A stretch of DNA of 64,000 nucleotides from Pyrenopolyporus hunteri (lineage: Eukaryota > Ascomycota > Sordariomycetes > Xylariales > Hypoxylaceae). Position 1 is the first letter of the stretch. Every line of letters starts with the position of its first letter. The stretch covers positions 744,001 to 808,000 of the forward strand of contig CADCXC010000046.1 of the NCBI GenBank assembly GCA_902806595.1, given 5' to 3'. Below the pieces are notes generated by a model that saw only the letters and a list, made by a program, of their open reading frames with translations, ran no database searches and had not been told where the DNA came from. Shown here piece by piece: positions 61,137-64,000 of this stretch. A program made the position numbers and the translations under genes.

Positions 61137-61353
61137 TATTAATAAATACGTACGTAAATAAAATAAAAAAATAACAGTAAAAATAAACGCGATATAATAA
61201 AACTAATGTTATATAAATTATTTAAAAAAGAAAAAATATTTAATAAAAAAACCGTAGAAAAAGTTTTTTTTATATAAGCGAAAATATATAAATACTTTTT
61301 CCTTTTAAAGTACGTATTACGAAATAATACGTACATAAATTAATTAACCATCA
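61137..61353 (-). mobile_element. Solo LTR of the copia-like family
   Basis: The reverse complement begins TGATGGTTAATTAATTTATG and ends ATTTATTAATA, matching the 216-217 bp LTRs at 45965 and 53174 over its whole 217 bp. It is less mutated than either and keeps a TTATATAAA box. A perfect 5-bp duplication ATTTT flanks it (61132-61136 and 61354-61358) with no internal region attached. That is the product expected from recombination between the two LTRs of a former full-length copy. Confidence 0.82.
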
Positions 61354-61358
61354 ATTTT

Positions 61359-64000
61359 TCATTATTATAATATATTTAAAACGGGGACGTTTAATTATAT
61401 AAACGTAAATATAAATATTACGACGAAAAAATTTATAATTATTAAAAAAATTTATATTAAAATATTTTATAATATAAAAATTATAAAAAAAAAATATCGT
61501 ATTAATATATATTTATAATAAACGATTTAACGTTTTAAATAATTATAAAATCGAAGAAATTAATTATTTAAAGTTTAATAATAAATATAATATTATTTTT
61601 TATTATTTATTAACGTATAATATCGTTATATAAATATCGATTTATTAAAATTTAATAATATAATCGATAATTTTACGTTTATTATATCGTTAATTAAAAG
61701 TAATATATATAATTTTTTAAAAAATAAAAAACGTTTAAATAATAAAAAATAACGTAAATAATTTTTTTACGACGCGATTAAAAATTTAAATTTTTTTTAT
61801 AAAAATAACGTTATATATTACGATATTATAATTATTAATATTTTTATAATTCGAAATAATAATGTTTTTTTTTAAATAATATTAATTAATGATTTTAATA
61901 AAATTATTATAAAAGAAAAAAATAAATAAATCGAAATTAATTTTCGTATTATTTTTATTTTCGAAATTATTAAATATAGAAATTTAAGTTATATTAATAC
62001 GATTAACGTATAAGTTTTTACGATAATATATATCGATATTTTTTTTCGAAATATTTTATCGATTAATTAAATAAATAAAAAATCGTATAAAAGATTAATA
62101 AATAACTTTAAATATAAAAAAACGAAAAATTTATAATATCGATTAAATATTATATATTATAAAAAATATTATATTAAAATTTTATAAATAAATTTACGAT
62201 AAAATAAATTATAATCGATTTATTTTAAACGATTAATTTTTAATTTATAAGGAAAATAATATAATTAAGTTTACGAATTTTTAAATTAAAGTTTTATTTA
62301 TAATATATTAAAAATTTAAATTTATTATTAAATGTATATAAGTTTTTTAATGTTTTAAAAAATAATTATTTCAATATATTAATTTAATATTTTTTTAAAA
62401 ATATCGCGATTTAATAATTATTTACGTAAAATAAATAATAAATATTAAATGTAATAATATTAATTTAATTTATTTATATCGAAATATCGATCGATTTTAC
62501 TTTTAACGTATTTATATAAAATCGCGGTTTAAATTTTTTTTTTTTTTAATATTAATAAAATTTAATTTTAATTTATTATATTACGCGTTTTATTATTATC
62601 GTAACATTTATTTAATATTATTAATTTATTATAAATATATTAAATTATAAAGTTTATATTTTATAATAAATATTTTTATAATAATAAATAATTTTATATC
62701 GTAAACGTATTTTTTTATATTTATATTAATTACGGCGTATTTATTAAGTTTTATCGTACGATATTAAAACGTTAATACGGTTATAAAAAAAATTAATATA
62801 TTTATAATAAAAAATTATTTATTATTATAAAAGTAATTTTAAAAAGTTTATATATTTATAAAATATATTTTACCATAAATTAAAAAGTTAAATAAAAATA
62901 AAAAAGATAAAATATATTAATATTACGAAAAAAAAAAAAATTTAATTATAGTTCGAAAAAATATAAGTTTTATATATGTTTATTATAATATTATAAAGTC
63001 GATTATTTATTTAATATAATTTTATTTTAAAAATCCCCCGTAATAATAATTTTTTTTTATATTTATATAATTTTTAATAATTAAAATAAATATATATTTA
63101 TTAATTTAATTATTATAAAAATTTTTTATAATTTTATTAACGTTATTTTAAAGGAATTTATATTTAAAATCGATAAAATTTAATTTAAATTAATAATTAT
63201 TAAAAGTAAATATAATTATATATTTAAATTAATTAAGTTTTTATTAAATAATATTTAAAGATTATTTATTAATTTATTTTTTAATTAATAAATAAAGATA
63301 TTAATTTTTATAAATTAAAATAACTTTAATTTAACATTTAAATTTATAATATAATTATTAATAAATCGTATAAAAATATTATATTTTTTATAATAAGATA
63401 TTAATTAATATTTAAATATTTAAATAATCGAATGTAAAAAAAAAGATAAAAATTATTTATAATATTTCGAATTAAATTTTAAAACGGGTATCGAAAATAT
63501 CGAATCGAGTATTTATTCGCGTATTAAGGTTAATAATATACGTATTTATATAATTAAAACGTATATTAATATTAATAATATTTCTTTTACGCGTATTAAT
63601 ATAAATTTATAGGTAAAAATATTTATATTATTTTATATTTATTATAATACGTTTAAAATTTATTAATTTTATTATATAGTTAATATGTTTATTATTTTCG
63701 AGATTTTATTATTAAACGAAATTATAAATTACATTATAATAAAAAAATTAAGTTATAAATTAAATTATTTTATAAAATTAAAATTAATATTTTTTATTTT
63801 AATATTAATTATTTAAGTTATATATAAAAATAATTATTTAAGTAAATAATAAAATAAAAGGAAATATAAAAAAAAATTAAAATATAAAAAGCGAATTCGA
63901 CGCGTTTTATTATAATTTTATTTTAATATTTAAAAGTATATATTATATTTACATATATTTTAATATATTTAATATATATAATATAATAATATAGATATAA
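61359..64000. other. RIP-saturated AT-rich sequence to the window edge
   Basis: No gene. About 62535-62596 resembles 40797-40860 in direct orientation (T-run, AATATTAATAAAATTT, TTACGCG), which suggests another dispersed repeat. The block continues past the window. Confidence 0.45.

Noticed and set aside
61139..61336. 65-codon minus-strand open frame
   Set aside because: It lies wholly within the solo LTR and is a chance frame in it.

Overview
The window looks like a filamentous ascomycete (Pezizomycotina) chromosome. The genes have short 40-90 bp introns with GT..AG borders and CTAAC-type branch sites, the protein families are typical of these fungi, and GC-balanced gene islands alternate abruptly with extremely AT-rich blocks carrying the C-to-T / G-to-A scars of repeat-induced point mutation (RIP). 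I could not assign a genus.

Layout. (1) 1-5159: GC-balanced flank with one recognisable gene, a secreted GH64-type beta-1,3-glucanase (1307-2620, minus). (2) 5160-21872: AT-rich block 1. I read it as one LTR-retrotransposon insertion swollen by nested sequence: 143-bp terminal direct repeats (5160-5302 and 21730-21872) are bordered by a perfect 5-bp target-site duplication TACAT. Inside lie a minisatellite-bearing element (5647-7300), a 170-bp near-palindrome and a 12-bp tandem array. (3) 21873-36830: gene island with a Hva1/TUDOR-domain protein with a long acidic tail (two exons), a mitochondrial enoyl-CoA hydratase (two exons), a small ankyrin-repeat protein (three exons), a secreted M6-type zinc metalloprotease, a short-chain dehydrogenase/reductase and a seven-exon divergent catalase. 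(4) 36831-64000: AT-rich block 2, a nest of decayed transposons. It holds a 7.4-kb Ty1/copia-like element (45965-53389, TSD AAAAT), a second copy of the minisatellite element inside it, a third copy split by a 4.07-kb LTR element (54281-58346, TSD ATAAA), and a solo LTR of the copia family (61137-61353, TSD ATTTT).

The genes do not form an obvious pathway. The two secreted enzymes (GH64 glucanase, M6 protease) suit extracellular attack on cell walls and proteins, while the SDR and catalase are a convergent redox pair. The setting, an accessory-looking gene island squeezed between RIP-mutated transposon nests, is the classic two-speed arrangement of fungal genomes.

The most unusual signals are the three-copy minisatellite element with terminal hairpins, which I do not recognise as a named family, and a RIP pattern that seems to have removed nearly every cytosine except those in CpG. 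All exon structures were derived by reading splice sites by eye; the reading frame closes exactly in each case.
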